From positions 1 to 64,000 of the forward strand of contig JAKOZT010000132.1 in NCBI GenBank assembly GCA_029779845.1: DNA of 64,000 bases, given 5' to 3'. Below, in pieces: positions 49,560 through 59,544 of this stretch (positions within the stretch are counted from its first letter, which is position 1; each line of letters opens with the position of its first letter). The DNA comes from Pseudomonadota bacterium. GTDB taxonomy: Bacteria; Pseudomonadota; Gammaproteobacteria; Burkholderiales; Burkholderiaceae_C. Made by a program: the position numbers and the translations under genes. The notes beneath the pieces were generated by a model. It was not told the DNA's origin and made no database searches. It was given only the letters and a program-made list of their open reading frames with translations.

Positions 49560-49982
49560 TCAGCGGATCAGCAGCACCGGCGTCCTGCACGCCGACAGCA
49601 CCTTGGTCGCCACCGAGCCCATCACCAGGTTGCCCAGCGTGCCGTGGCCGTGCGAGCCCATCACCAGCAGGTCGTAGCCGCCGGCGTCGGCGGTCTTGGC
49701 GATCACGTCCGAGGCGTGCCCGACCTTGCCGACGTACTCCGCTTCGATGCCCTGCTTCTTGAAGAAGGCGCGGATCGGCTTGAAGACGGCCTCGCTGGTC
49801 TCGGCGTAGTAGCCCTTGAGCGTCTCGCGGTCGATCACCGAGGCGGCGCGCGCCGGCACCGGCGCGACGCTGTTCAGCACGGTGTACTGGTGCTTGTCGC
49901 CGAGCCACTCGTCGTGGGCGGCGAGGTAGGCCAGCATGCGCTTGGTGAACGCGCTGCCGTCGACGGCGAGGAGGATCTTCAT
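49560..49982 (-). CDS. Universal stress protein (UspA family)
   Basis: A 140-residue single-domain Usp. The N-terminal MKILLAVDGSAFTKRML and the ATP-binding C-terminal GSHGHGTLGNLVMGSVATKV (G-2x-G-9x-G-S) are both complete, so it likely belongs to the ATP-binding group. Role in stress survival is known for the family; the trigger is not. Divergent from the CcmI-like gene with a 126-bp gap (49983-50108) in which I see no clear promoter. Confidence 0.93.
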   Translation of the reverse strand: MKILLAVDGSAFTKRMLAYLAAHDEWLGDKHQYTVLNSVAPVPARAASVIDRETLKGYYAETSEAVFKPIRAFFKKQGIEAEYVGKVGHASDVIAKTADAGGYDLLVMGSHGHGTLGNLVMGSVATKVLSACRTPVLLIR

Positions 49983-50108
49983 CGCGGTGGGTCTCCGGTG
50001 ACAGGGTATTGACCGGACGAGTCTCGCACAGGGTGGGCCCCTGTTCTTGACAACCCGCAATCCCGCCCGGGCTTGGGGCGGGCTCCGCGGGCTTACCATG
50101 CACGCCCC

Positions 50109-51146
50109 ATGAACACGAACACCCGCATCGAAGAACTCAGGCGCGAGATCCACCGGCTCGAAACGCAGGAAGCGCAGGCCGCACCGAAAGCCTCGCGCCG
50201 CCTGCTCGCCGGCATCGCCGTGTTCGTGCTGCTCGTCGCCGCGGCCGGCTACGCGCGCTTCGGCACGCCGTCGGCCTGGAAGGGCGTGCCGGTGGCTCAG
50301 AGCGAGGCCGAAGCCGGCCAGGCCGGCGCGATGGGCCAGATCGACGCGATGGTCGGCAAGCTCGAAGAGCGCCTGAAGACGCAGCCCGACGACGCCGAGG
50401 GCTGGAGCATGCTGGGCCGCAGCTACAGCGCGCTGGGCCGCTACCCCGAGGCGGCCCAGGCCTTCCAGCGCGTGATCGAACTGAAGCCGCAGGAAGCCTC
50501 GGGCTACGCCGACCTCGCCGACGCCAAGGCGATGGCGGCCGGCCGCTCGCTGGCCGGCGAGCCGGCCGCGCTGATCGCCAAGGCACTCGAACTCGACCCG
50601 AAGAACCTCAAGACACTGGCGCTGGCCGGCACGATCGCCTTCGAGAACCGCGACTACACGAAGGCCGCGCGCCTGTGGGAAGCCGCCGTCGCGGTGGCCG
50701 AGCCGGGCAGCGAACTGGTGCGCAACCTCGAAGGCGGCATCGCCGAGGCGCGCCAGCGCGCCGGCCAGCCCGCGCCGCCACCGCCGGCCGCCGCGGCGAG
50801 CGGCGCCACGCTGAACGGGCAGGTGCGCATCGCCGCCGCGCTGAAGGGCCGCGCTTCGCCCGAGGACACGCTGTTCGTGTTCGCGCGCGCCGCCGCCGGC
50901 TCGAAGATGCCGCTGGCGATCGTGCGCAAGCAGGTGAAGGATCTGCCCTTCGAGTTCACGCTCGACGACAGCACGGCGATGAGCCCGCAGGCGCGCCTGT
51001 CCTCGGCGCCGCAGGTGGTGGTGGGCGCGCGCATCAGCAAGAGCGGCAATGCCACGCCGCAGCCGGGCGACCTGCAGGGCTTCTCCAGGCCGGTGGCGCC
51101 GGGCGCCACGGGCGTGGCGGTCGAGATCTCCGAAGAAGTGAAGTGA
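50109..51146 (+). CDS. CcmI/CycH-like TPR protein
   Basis: A 345-residue single-pass membrane protein: a charged N terminus, one membrane helix (about residues 32-48), TPR repeats (about 75-220, NYxxLGRSYSALGRYPEAA-type) and a C-terminal beta domain (about 235-345) with ATLNGQVRIAAALKGR. Both parts match the C-terminal half of CcmI, the apocytochrome c chaperone. The N-terminal CcmI membrane domain with two helices is shortened and there is no other ccm gene nearby, so it could be a paralogue with another client. Confidence 0.8.
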   Translation: MNTNTRIEELRREIHRLETQEAQAAPKASRRLLAGIAVFVLLVAAAGYARFGTPSAWKGVPVAQSEAEAGQAGAMGQIDAMVGKLEERLKTQPDDAEGWSMLGRSYSALGRYPEAAQAFQRVIELKPQEASGYADLADAKAMAAGRSLAGEPAALIAKALELDPKNLKTLALAGTIAFENRDYTKAARLWEAAVAVAEPGSELVRNLEGGIAEARQRAGQPAPPPPAAAASGATLNGQVRIAAALKGRASPEDTLFVFARAAAGSKMPLAIVRKQVKDLPFEFTLDDSTAMSPQARLSSAPQVVVGARISKSGNATPQPGDLQGFSRPVAPGATGVAVEISEEVK

Positions 51147-51156
51147 CGCGCGCGCG

Positions 51157-51920
51157 TCACACCTCGTACAGCCGCAGCCCGTCGTAGCCCTCGGCCTCGC
51201 CCTTGCGGGCATGGCCGCGTGCGTTGCAGACCACGCGCGTGCGGCCGCCGTCGTGCTCGACCAGATAGTCGTGCCGGCAGTGCAGGTGGCCGTGGATCCA
51301 GGTGGAGGCCAGCGGCAGCAGGTCGTCGTCGCCGTTGCAGAAGCTCGCCGTGCCGGGCTGCGCGCCGTAGCGCGGATCGGCGCTGGCCAGCGTAGGCGCG
51401 AAGTGCGTCAGCACCACCGTGCGGTCCCACGCGCCGGTGCGCGCGAGTTCGCCGGCCAGCCAGGCGCGGCAGGCGAGCGCTTCCTCGCGCACGCCCTCGG
51501 GGTCGAACGCCACGCCGCGGCGCGTGCTCTTCATGATGCGCATGTAGTAGGCGGCCGCGCGCATCGCCGCGGGGCGGCCGGCGTCGCCGAACAGATCGAA
51601 GTCGCACCAGCGCACCGTGGCGGCGAAGCGGATGCGCGCGCCCTGCGCGTCGGCGAGCACGAGGCTCTCGCGCTCCAGCAGCCGGATGCCCAGCGCAGCG
51701 CAGCGTGCGCGCAGCGCCGGCCAGGCCTCGTCGACCTCGCGGCCGTCGAACTCGTGGTTGCCCGCCACCATCAGCACCGGCGCCGGCCAAGCGCGAAAGC
51801 GCTCCAGCGCGGCCCAGCGCGAATCGATGTCGCCGGCCAGCACCAGCAGCTCGGCGGCCGGGTTCGGCTCGGGCTCGAAGGCCTCGGTCTCGAGGTGCAG
51901 GTCGGAGAGGAGCTGGATCC

Positions 51921-51924
<4 letters not shown>
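51157..51924 (-). CDS. Calcineurin-like metallophosphoesterase
   Basis: A 255-residue metallophosphoesterase with all metal motifs: LLSDLHLE at the N terminus, LAGDID, GNHEFDG, LTHFAPT and [10 protein letters not shown]. Substrate unknown; such proteins act on nucleotides, phosphoproteins or diesters. Its ATG overlaps the stop of the upstream SEC-C gene by 4 bp, indicating co-translation. Start [10 protein letters not shown] is the natural one. Confidence 0.9.
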
Positions 51925-52643
<719 letters not shown>

Positions 52644-52651
52644 GGGAAGGA

Positions 52652-53368
52652 TCAGACGGAGAAGTGGCCCAGCAGGCGGTAGCGCGTGCCGGGATGGTAC
52701 AGGCGCGCCACCGAGGCCACCGCGCCTTGCGACACCGTGCGGCGCGAGACGCGCAGCAGCGCCGAGCCGATGGGCACGTCGAGCGCGCGCGCCTGCGCGG
52801 CGTCGGCCAGCACCGCCTCGACCACCTGCTCGGCCTCGGTCAGCGGCGCGTGCTCGAACAGCACGTGCGAAGGCGTCACCTGCGTGAAGTCGCGCTCCAT
52901 GAAGCCGGGCGCGAGCGCCGGGTTGACGTGGCGGTCTTCGAGCTGGATCGCCACGCCGTTTTCCAGGTGCACGAGGCGCACGTGGAAGACGACCGCGCCC
53001 TTGCGCAGCCGCATCGCCGCGGCGACGGCCGCATCGGCCTTCTCGCGCTCGACCGAGAGCACGCGCGTGACGTGGACGTGGCCGCGCTCGGCGATCTCCT
53101 CGTGGATGTCGCGCACCTGCAGCACGTTGGAGATCGGGTGCAGCTGCGCCACGTAGGAGCCCGAACCCTGGCGGCGCTCGATCAGGCCCTCGTCCTCCAG
53201 CTCGCGCAGCGCGTGGTGCACCGTCATGCGCGCGCAGCCGAACTGCTGCACCAGCTCGCGCTCGGAGGGCAGCTTCATGCCGGGCTGCCAGCCGCCCTCG
53301 GCGATGCGCTGGCGGATCGAGGCCTTGATGTTCTCCGAGGGCAGGCGGCGCGGCGCGCGGGTTGTCAT
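52652..53368 (-). CDS. hutC: Histidine utilisation repressor HutC
   Basis: A 238-residue GntR-family repressor of the FadR/HutC subgroup: winged helix (about residues 12-78, [20 protein letters not shown]) followed by a UTRA ligand-binding domain (about 95-235). HutC binds operator DNA until urocanate releases it. It is divergent from hutH, and the shared gap holds the operator at 53396-53414; two more matching operators lie in front of the other hut transcripts. Confidence 0.95.
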   Translation of the reverse strand: MTTRAPRRLPSENIKASIRQRIAEGGWQPGMKLPSERELVQQFGCARMTVHHALRELEDEGLIERRQGSGSYVAQLHPISNVLQVRDIHEEIAERGHVHVTRVLSVEREKADAAVAAAMRLRKGAVVFHVRLVHLENGVAIQLEDRHVNPALAPGFMERDFTQVTPSHVLFEHAPLTEAEQVVEAVLADAAQARALDVPIGSALLRVSRRTVSQGAVASVARLYHPGTRYRLLGHFSV

Positions 53369-53395
53369 GGTTTCATTGTCTCCGTGAGCATGCTA

Positions 53396-53414
53396 AAGTT
53401 GTCTAGACCAGTTT
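53396..53414. promoter_or_regulatory. HutC-type operator between hutC and hutH
   Basis: The site reads AAGTTGTCTAGACCAGTTT (53396-53414), an imperfect palindrome centred on CTAG. The core TCTAG(A/G)CCA(C/G)TT recurs at 57533-57549 and, on the opposite strand, at 63279-63298, always before a hut transcript. It should allow HutC to control both hutC and hutH. Confidence 0.75.
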
Positions 53415-53427
53415 GCGGAGCGCAGCG

Positions 53428-54933
53428 ATGACATCGACCCACTCGACGACGATCACCCCTGGCGGGCTGGACAAGGATCTGCTCGCGCGCGCCGCCGCCG
53501 GCCCGCTGCGGCTGGCGGTGGTGGATGCCGCCAGGCCCGCCATCCAGGCCAGCGTCGAGTGCGTGCGCACGCTGGTGTCGCGCCACGAGCCGGTGTACGG
53601 CATCAACACCGGCTTCGGCAAGCTGGCGCAGACGCGCATCGCCGACGACCAGCTGACGCAGCTGCAGAAGAACCTGGTGCTGTCGCACAGCGCCGGCGTC
53701 GGCCGGCCGCTGGCCGCGCCGGTGGTGCGGCTGATGCTGTTGCTGAAGGCCGCCAGCCTCGCGCACGGCGTGTCGGGCGTGCGGCTGGAAGTGATCGAGG
53801 CGCTGCTCGCCTTGCTCGCGCACGACGTGCTGCCGGTGGTGCCCGAAAAAGGCTCGGTGGGCGCTTCGGGCGACCTCGCGCCGCTGGCGCACCTGGCCGG
53901 CGTGCTGATCGGCGTCGGCGAGGCGTTCGTCGGCGGCGAGCGCATGAGCGCGCTCGAAGCGCTGCCGCACGCCAGCCTGAAGCCCTTCACGCTCGGCCCC
54001 AAGGAAGGCCTGGCGCTGCTCAACGGCACGCAGGCCTCGACCGCGCTGGCGATCCACGCCGCGCTACGCCTGGACCGCGTGTTCGACGCCGCGCTGGCCG
54101 TCGGCGCGCTGACGGTCGACGCCGCCAAGGGCTCCGACACGCCCTTCGACGAGCGCATCCACGCGGTGCGCGGCCAGCCCGGCCAGCGCGCGGTGGCGGC
54201 GCGCTACCGCGCCTGGCTGGGCGCGAGCCCGCTGCGCGAATCGCACCGCCACTGCGAGAAGGTGCAGGACCCGTACTGCCTGCGCTGCCAGCCGCAGGTG
54301 ATGGGCGCCTGCCTCGACCAGATGGAACACGCCTGGCGCATCCTGCTGACCGAGGCGAACGGCGTCTCGGACAACCCGCTGGTCTTCGCCGACGCCGGCG
54401 AGGCGCTGTCGGGCGGCAACTTCCACGCCGAGCCGGTGGCCTTCGCGGCCGACAACCTCGCGCTGGCGATCGCCGAGATCGGCGCGCTGTCCGAGCGCCG
54501 CACCGCGATGCTGATGGACCCGGTGCTGTCCAACCTGCCGGCCTTCCTGGTCGAACACGGCGGGCTGAACTCCGGCTTCATGATCGCCCAGGTGACCGCC
54601 GCCGCGCTGGCCTCGGAGAACAAGTCGCTCGCGCACCCGGCCAGCGTCGATTCGCTGCCGACCTCGGCGAACCAGGAGGACCACGTCTCGATGGCGACCT
54701 ACGCGGCGCGGCGTTTGCATCCGATGCTGGACAACAGCGCCGGCATCGTCGCGATCGAATGGCTGGCCGCCGCGCAGGCGCTGGACTTCCACCGCCCGCT
54801 GCAATCGTCGCCGGCGATCGAGGCGCTTCATGCGCGGCTGCGCGCTCATGTGCCGCACCTCGCGGAAGACCGGCTGATGGCGCCGGACATCGCGGCGGCG
54901 ACGGCGCTGGTGGAGCAGGGCGCCACGATCTGA
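53428..54933 (+). CDS. hutH: Histidine ammonia-lyase HutH
   Basis: A 501-residue histidase that removes ammonia from L-histidine to give urocanate, the first hut step. The MIO cofactor tripeptide Ala146-Ser147-Gly148 is within [16 protein letters not shown], and the active-site Tyr is in [12 protein letters not shown]. Length matches HutH (about 510). Starts 14 bp after the operator. Its stop codon directly abuts the end of the convergent ABC transporter gene. Confidence 0.96.
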   Translation: MTSTHSTTITPGGLDKDLLARAAAGPLRLAVVDAARPAIQASVECVRTLVSRHEPVYGINTGFGKLAQTRIADDQLTQLQKNLVLSHSAGVGRPLAAPVVRLMLLLKAASLAHGVSGVRLEVIEALLALLAHDVLPVVPEKGSVGASGDLAPLAHLAGVLIGVGEAFVGGERMSALEALPHASLKPFTLGPKEGLALLNGTQASTALAIHAALRLDRVFDAALAVGALTVDAAKGSDTPFDERIHAVRGQPGQRAVAARYRAWLGASPLRESHRHCEKVQDPYCLRCQPQVMGACLDQMEHAWRILLTEANGVSDNPLVFADAGEALSGGNFHAEPVAFAADNLALAIAEIGALSERRTAMLMDPVLSNLPAFLVEHGGLNSGFMIAQVTAAALASENKSLAHPASVDSLPTSANQEDHVSMATYAARRLHPMLDNSAGIVAIEWLAAAQALDFHRPLQSSPAIEALHARLRAHVPHLAEDRLMAPDIAAATALVEQGATI

Positions 54934-55722
54934 TCAATGCTCCATCTGGGCGGTCTTGAGAGATTCCGCCCGGATGTCCTCGGTCACCGCCGCCTTCAGC
55001 TCCGAGAAGCGCGGCGTGGTCTTCACCGTGTAGTGGCGCGGTGTCGGCAGGTCGATCGCCAGCTCGTTCTTGATGCGCCCGGGGCGGGCGCTGAACACCA
55101 CGCAGCGGTTCGCCATGAAGATCGCCTCGTCGACGTCGTGCGTCACGAACAGCACGGTCTTGCGGTGCTGTTCCCAGATCGACAGCAGCAGCTCCTGCAT
55201 CAGCGCGCGCGTCTGGTTGTCGAGCGCGCCGAAAGGCTCGTCGAGCAGCAGGATCTTGGGGTCGTTGGCGAGCGCGCGCGCCAGCGCCACGCGCTGCTGC
55301 ATGCCGCCGGACAGCTGCTTGGGGTAGTGGTTCTCGAAGCCGCGCAGGCCCACCTCGGCGATGAAGCGCGCCGCGATCTCGGCCTGCTGCGATGCGGCCA
55401 GGCCCTTCTCGCGCAGGCCGAAGCAGATGTTCCGGTGCACCGTCAGCCAGGGGAACAGCGTGTAGCTCTGGAACACCATGCCGCGCTCGGCGCCCGGGCC
55501 GCGCACCGGCGCGCCGTCGAGCAGCACCTCGCCCTGCGTCGGCTCGTCCAGCCCCGCGACAATGCGCAGCAGCGTCGACTTGCCGCAGCCCGAAGGCCCG
55601 AGGATGGTGATGAAGTCGTTGTCGGCGACGTCCAGGTCGGTGGGCTGCAGCGCGACGGTGGGCGCGCCGCGGTTCACGCCGGGAAAGGTGCGGCCGACGC
55701 CGCGGATGCTCAGCCGGCTCAT
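54934..55722 (-). CDS. NitT/TauT-type ABC transporter ATP-binding protein (hut-linked)
   Basis: A 262-residue ABC ATPase of the nitrate/sulfonate/taurine group: Walker A GPSGCGKST (42-50), signature LSGGMQQRV, Walker B LLLDEPFGALD and H-loop THDVDEAI. Overlaps the permease gene by 4 bp. With the upstream permease and binding protein it forms an importer encoded inside the hut region and preceded by a HutC-type operator, so the substrate is probably histidine, urocanate or a breakdown product. This is inference. Confidence 0.93.
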   Translation of the reverse strand: MSRLSIRGVGRTFPGVNRGAPTVALQPTDLDVADNDFITILGPSGCGKSTLLRIVAGLDEPTQGEVLLDGAPVRGPGAERGMVFQSYTLFPWLTVHRNICFGLREKGLAASQQAEIAARFIAEVGLRGFENHYPKQLSGGMQQRVALARALANDPKILLLDEPFGALDNQTRALMQELLLSIWEQHRKTVLFVTHDVDEAIFMANRCVVFSARPGRIKNELAIDLPTPRHYTVKTTPRFSELKAAVTEDIRAESLKTAQMEH

Positions 55723-56492
55723 AAGGAAGCCCAGCGGAACAGCGCCCGATTCGCGCGCTTGAAGGCGAGGTCGGAGACGAGCCCGATCACGCCGATGGTG
55801 ATGATGCCGAAGATGATCTGGTCGGTGGCCAGCAGCGCCTGGCTGTCGGTGATCATGTGGCCGATGCCGTCGGACGCGCCGATCAGCTCGGCGACGATCA
55901 CGTAGGTCCAGGCCCAGCCCAGCACGAGGCGCAGCGTCTCGGCGATCTGCGGCGCGGCGGCCGGGATCAGCACGCGGCGCACGATGCCCCAGTCGTCGGC
56001 GCCCAGCGTGTAGGCGGCCTCGACCAGGTCGCGGCGCGTGGCGCCCACCGTCACCGCGATCATCAGCACCAGCTGGAAGAACGAGCCGATGAAGATCACC
56101 GCGAGCTTCTGCGCCTCGCCGATGCCGGCCCACAGGATCAGCAGCGGAATGAAGGCCGAGGCCGGCAGGTAGCGCGCGAACGAGACGAAGGGCTCGAAGA
56201 AGGCCTCGATCGGCTTGTACGCGCCCATCGCGACGCCGAGCGGCACGGCAAGAAGGGCCGCCAGCACGAAGCCGCCCAGCACGCGCCAGACGGTGTAGCC
56301 GATGTCCTTGGCGAAGCCCTGCTCGGCCAGCAGCGTCCAGCCCGAGCGCAGCATCGTCAGCGGGTCGGCGAGGAAGGTCTTCGACACGTAGCCGCCCAGC
56401 GTGGCGAACGCCCACACGGCGAAGAAGAGCACGAAGAAGGAGATGCCCAGGGCGAGCTTCGCCCCGGGGTTCACTTCGCGCAGCGGCCTCAC
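55719..56492 (-). CDS. NitT/TauT-type ABC transporter permease (hut-linked)
   Basis: A 257-residue permease with five to six hydrophobic segments and the family loop EAAYTLGADDWGIVRRVLIPAAA. I choose a GTG start that forms a GTGA overlap with the stop codon of the binding-protein gene, giving VRPLREVNPG; a second GTG six codons later is possible. Belongs with the ATPase (4-bp overlap) and binding protein. Confidence 0.92.
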   Translation of the reverse strand: MRPLREVNPGAKLALGISFFVLFFAVWAFATLGGYVSKTFLADPLTMLRSGWTLLAEQGFAKDIGYTVWRVLGGFVLAALLAVPLGVAMGAYKPIEAFFEPFVSFARYLPASAFIPLLILWAGIGEAQKLAVIFIGSFFQLVLMIAVTVGATRRDLVEAAYTLGADDWGIVRRVLIPAAAPQIAETLRLVLGWAWTYVIVAELIGASDGIGHMITDSQALLATDQIIFGIITIGVIGLVSDLAFKRANRALFRWASL

Positions 56493-57463
56493 TGGATGAA
56501 GGATGTGTCGGCCAGCGATTTCAGGTCCGGGATCTGCCTGATGATCCCGACTTCGAGCAGCAGATCGGCCGCTTCCTTGCTGAACTGCGCATGCTCGGCG
56601 GCGAAGAACTTCTGGTTCGCGGCCTTGTCCTGCCAGCGCAGGTAGGCCTGGCTCTTCTCGAAGGCCTCGCCGCTCTGCTTGACGTCGGCGCCCATGATCT
56701 CGAAGCTCTTCTTGGGGTCGGCCTTGATCATCTCCAGCGCCGCGAAGTAGCCGTCGGCCAGCGCCTTGGCGGCTTTCGGGTTCTCCTTCAGGAACTTGGG
56801 CGTGCAGCCGACGGTGTCCATCACCATCGGGTAGTCCAGCGTGGTCGCGATGATGCGGCCCGCCTCGGGCTTGGCGCGCACCGCGCCGAGGTAGGGTTCG
56901 TAGGTCATCGCGGCGTCGATGCCCTGGTTGCCCGCGATCATCGCGTTGGCCGCTGCCTGCGGTTCGAGGTTGACGACCTTCACGTCCTTCACCGACAGGC
57001 CGTTCTTCTTCAGCATCCAGGCCAGCGTGAAGTAGGGCGCCGTGCCGGGCGCCGAGGCGGCCACCGTCTTGCCCTTCAGGTCGGCGATCTTCGCCACGCC
57101 CGGCTTGACCACCATGCCGTCGGCGCCGTAGCTCTTGTCGAGCTGGAAGATCTGCGTGGCGGCCACGCCGTTGGCGTTCCACACCACCCAGGTCTCGACG
57201 GTGGTCGCCGCGCACTGGATGTCGCCCGAGGCCATCGCGAGGTGGCGGTCCTTCTGCGGGATCTTCTTGAGCGAAACGTCCAGCCCGAGCTTCTTGTAGA
57301 GGCCGGCCTCCTTGGCCAGCGTCAAGGGCGCGAAACCGGTCCAGCCGGAAATGCCGATCGCCACAGGGGTTTCCTGGGCTGCCGCCGGGCCGGCGGCGGC
57401 GAGAATGGCGGCGGCGGCCGCGAGCGGCCCGGCAACGGACATGGCAAGAGAGCGCTTGATCAT
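56489..57463 (-). CDS. NitT/TauT-type periplasmic binding protein (hut-linked)
   Basis: A 324-residue SsuA/NMT1-like solute receptor. The signal peptide (hydrophobic to about residue 29, PAAAQ) precedes the mature segment VAIGISGWTGFAPLTLAKEAGLYKK, typical of the family. The pocket region has GSGDIQ-like MASGDIQCAATTVETW. Divergent from hutG, with the second HutC-type operator (57533-57549) in the shared gap. It is the gene most likely to reveal the ligand of the transporter. Confidence 0.92.
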   Translation of the reverse strand: MIKRSLAMSVAGPLAAAAAILAAAGPAAAQETPVAIGISGWTGFAPLTLAKEAGLYKKLGLDVSLKKIPQKDRHLAMASGDIQCAATTVETWVVWNANGVAATQIFQLDKSYGADGMVVKPGVAKIADLKGKTVAASAPGTAPYFTLAWMLKKNGLSVKDVKVVNLEPQAAANAMIAGNQGIDAAMTYEPYLGAVRAKPEAGRIIATTLDYPMVMDTVGCTPKFLKENPKAAKALADGYFAALEMIKADPKKSFEIMGADVKQSGEAFEKSQAYLRWQDKAANQKFFAAEHAQFSKEAADLLLEVGIIRQIPDLKSLADTSFIQ

Positions 57464-57532
57464 CGTCTCGACTCCTGGAGTGGGATGCGGCCGCCTTGCA
57501 AGGCGCGTGCCGCAGTCTACACGGCCACTTAC

Positions 57533-57549
57533 ACTTGTCTAGGCCACTT
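57533..57549. promoter_or_regulatory. HutC-type operator between hut-linked ABC genes and hutG
   Basis: ACTTGTCTAGGCCACTT matches the other two hut operators; GTCTAGGCCACTT is shared exactly with the reverse strand of the 63279-63298 site. It sits 18 bp before the hutG ATG and about 70 bp before the binding-protein start, so HutC could block both divergent transcripts. Confidence 0.75.
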
Positions 57550-57567
57550 GACCCAGGGTTGTCACGC

Positions 57568-58362
57568 ATGGAGCAGGACGTCTTCGCACTGAGCCGGGGC
57601 ACGGCGCCGCTGCTGGTGTCGATACCGCACGCCGGCACGCTGATCCCGCCCGCGCTGGAGCGGCGCATGACGCCGGCGGCGCTGCAGCGCGCCGACGTCG
57701 ACTGGCACCTGCCGCGCCTGTACGAGTTCGTGCACGCGATGGGCGCGACGGTGATCGCCGCCCGCTACGCGCGCCACGTGATCGACCTGAACCGCCCGCC
57801 CGAGGACGAAAGCCTCTACCCGGGGCAGGACGTCACCGGCCTGCTGCCGCTGGACACCTTCCGCAAGGAGGCTCTCTACCTGCCCGGCGAGGCGCCCGGC
57901 GACGCCGAGCGCGACGAGCGCCGCGAACGCTGGTGGCGGCCCTACCACGACGCACTGAGCGACGAGCTGGAGCGCCTGCGCGAGCGCCACGGCCAGGTCG
58001 TGCTGTGGGACGCGCACTCGATCTGCAGCGTGCTGCCGCGCTTCTTCGCCGGCCGGCTGCCCGACCTGAACCTCGGCACCGCCGACGGGCGCGCCTGCGC
58101 GGGCGCGGTGCAGGCGGCGGCCGAGGCGCCGATGAAGGCGCAGGGCGGCTACACGCACGTCAGCAACGGCCGCTTCAAGGGCGGCTGGATCACGCGCCAC
58201 TACGGCGCGCCGGGCCGGGGCGTGCACGCGCTGCAGCTCGAGCTGTGCCAGTGCACCTACATGGACGAGACCGCGCCCTTCGCCTACCGCACCGACCTCG
58301 CGGCGCGCATCCAGCCTTTGCTACGCCAGATGGTCGCGGCCGCCGTGGAAGCGCGCCCGTAA
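57568..58362 (+). CDS. hutG: N-formylglutamate deformylase HutG
   Basis: A 264-residue N-formylglutamate amidohydrolase, the last step of the five-step histidine route, yielding glutamate and formate. Metal-site motifs [22 protein letters not shown] and LWDAHSICS are present, with [12 protein letters not shown] late in the protein. Presence with hutF means the pathway releases formamide-free formate via formylglutamate. Starts 18 bp after the operator. Its end overlaps the convergent hutI by 42 bp. Confidence 0.93.
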   Translation: MEQDVFALSRGTAPLLVSIPHAGTLIPPALERRMTPAALQRADVDWHLPRLYEFVHAMGATVIAARYARHVIDLNRPPEDESLYPGQDVTGLLPLDTFRKEALYLPGEAPGDAERDERRERWWRPYHDALSDELERLRERHGQVVLWDAHSICSVLPRFFAGRLPDLNLGTADGRACAGAVQAAAEAPMKAQGGYTHVSNGRFKGGWITRHYGAPGRGVHALQLELCQCTYMDETAPFAYRTDLAARIQPLLRQMVAAAVEARP

Positions 58363-59544
58363 GGGGCTGGCCGCGATCGCGTAGGCCAGCTCGGCCGGGT
58401 GGTCGACTTCCCACAGGCACAGGTCGGCCACCTTGCCGAGCTCGACGGTGCCGTGCGTGTCGGCCAGGCCGAGCGCGCGCGCCGCGTGGCGCGTGACACC
58501 CAGCAGCGCCTCGGCCGGCGTCATGCGGAACAGCGTGCAGGCCATGTTCATCATCAGCGGCAGGTGCGTGGTCGGGCTGCTGCCGGGGTTGCAGTCGGTG
58601 GCCACCGCCATCGGCACGCCGTGCTGGCGGAACAGCGCGATCGGCGGCACGTGCGTGTCGCGCAGGAAGTAGAACGCGCCCGGCAGCATCACCGCCACCG
58701 TGCCGGAACGCGCCATCGCCCTCACGCCGTCTTCGTCGACGTGTTCGAGGTGGTCGGCCGACAGCGCATCGAACTCCGCCGCCAGCGCCGCGCCGTGCAT
58801 GTTCGAGAGCTGCTCGGCGTGCAGCTTGACCGGCAGGCCGGCGCGACGGGCGGCCTCGAACACCTGGCGCGTCTGCAGCAGATCGAAGGCGATCGTCTCG
58901 CAGAAGGCGTCGACCGCATCGGCGAGGTGCAGCCGCGCCGCCTCGGGAACGATGTGCTCGGCGACGTGCGCGATGTAGTCGTCGGACCGTCCGGCGTACT
59001 CGGACGGCAGCGCGTGCGCGGCCAGCAGCGTGGTGCGCACCGTCAGCGGCAGGTGCTCGCCCAGCTCGCGGGCGACGTGCAGGCACTTCAGCTCGTCCTT
59101 CAGCGACAGGCCGTAGCCCGACTTGATCTCCACCGTCGTGACGCCGTGCGCCATCAGCTGCTGCGCCCGGCGCGTCGATTGCGCGAGCAGGTCGGCGGTG
59201 ACGGCCTCGCGCGTGAGCTTCACCGTCGAGACGATGCCGCCGCCGGCGCGCGCGATCTCCTCGTAGCTCGCGCCTTGCAGGCGCAGCTCGAACTCGCGCG
59301 CACGGTTGCCGGCGTACACGAGGTGGGTGTGGCAGTCGATCAGCCCCGGCGTCAGCAGCGCGCCCTGCGCGTCGATCTCGCGCAGCGCGCGCGCAGAAGG
59401 ATCCAGCCGGTTCATCGGCCCGAGGCCGGCGATCCGGCCGTCCGCCACCGCGACGAAGGCCGGCGGCGTGATCGCGCAGTCCGCGTCGGCGCAGGTGACG
59501 ATGCGCACGTTGCGCAGCAGCAGCTCGATCGTGTTGGCGCTCAT
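58321..59544 (-). CDS. hutI: Imidazolonepropionase HutI
   Basis: A 407-residue amidohydrolase that opens imidazolonepropionate to formimidoylglutamate, the third hut step. The metal motif [15 protein letters not shown], substrate-strand [26 protein letters not shown] and [16 protein letters not shown] are all present. Overlaps hutF by 4 bp at its start. The 3' end overlaps hutG from the other strand by 42 bp, which is rather long for a convergent pair. Confidence 0.96.
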   Translation of the reverse strand: MSANTIELLLRNVRIVTCADADCAITPPAFVAVADGRIAGLGPMNRLDPSARALREIDAQGALLTPGLIDCHTHLVYAGNRAREFELRLQGASYEEIARAGGGIVSTVKLTREAVTADLLAQSTRRAQQLMAHGVTTVEIKSGYGLSLKDELKCLHVARELGEHLPLTVRTTLLAAHALPSEYAGRSDDYIAHVAEHIVPEAARLHLADAVDAFCETIAFDLLQTRQVFEAARRAGLPVKLHAEQLSNMHGAALAAEFDALSADHLEHVDEDGVRAMARSGTVAVMLPGAFYFLRDTHVPPIALFRQHGVPMAVATDCNPGSSPTTHLPLMMNMACTLFRMTPAEALLGVTRHAARALGLADTHGTVELGKVADLCLWEVDHPAELAYAIAASPLRARFHGGRDHLA

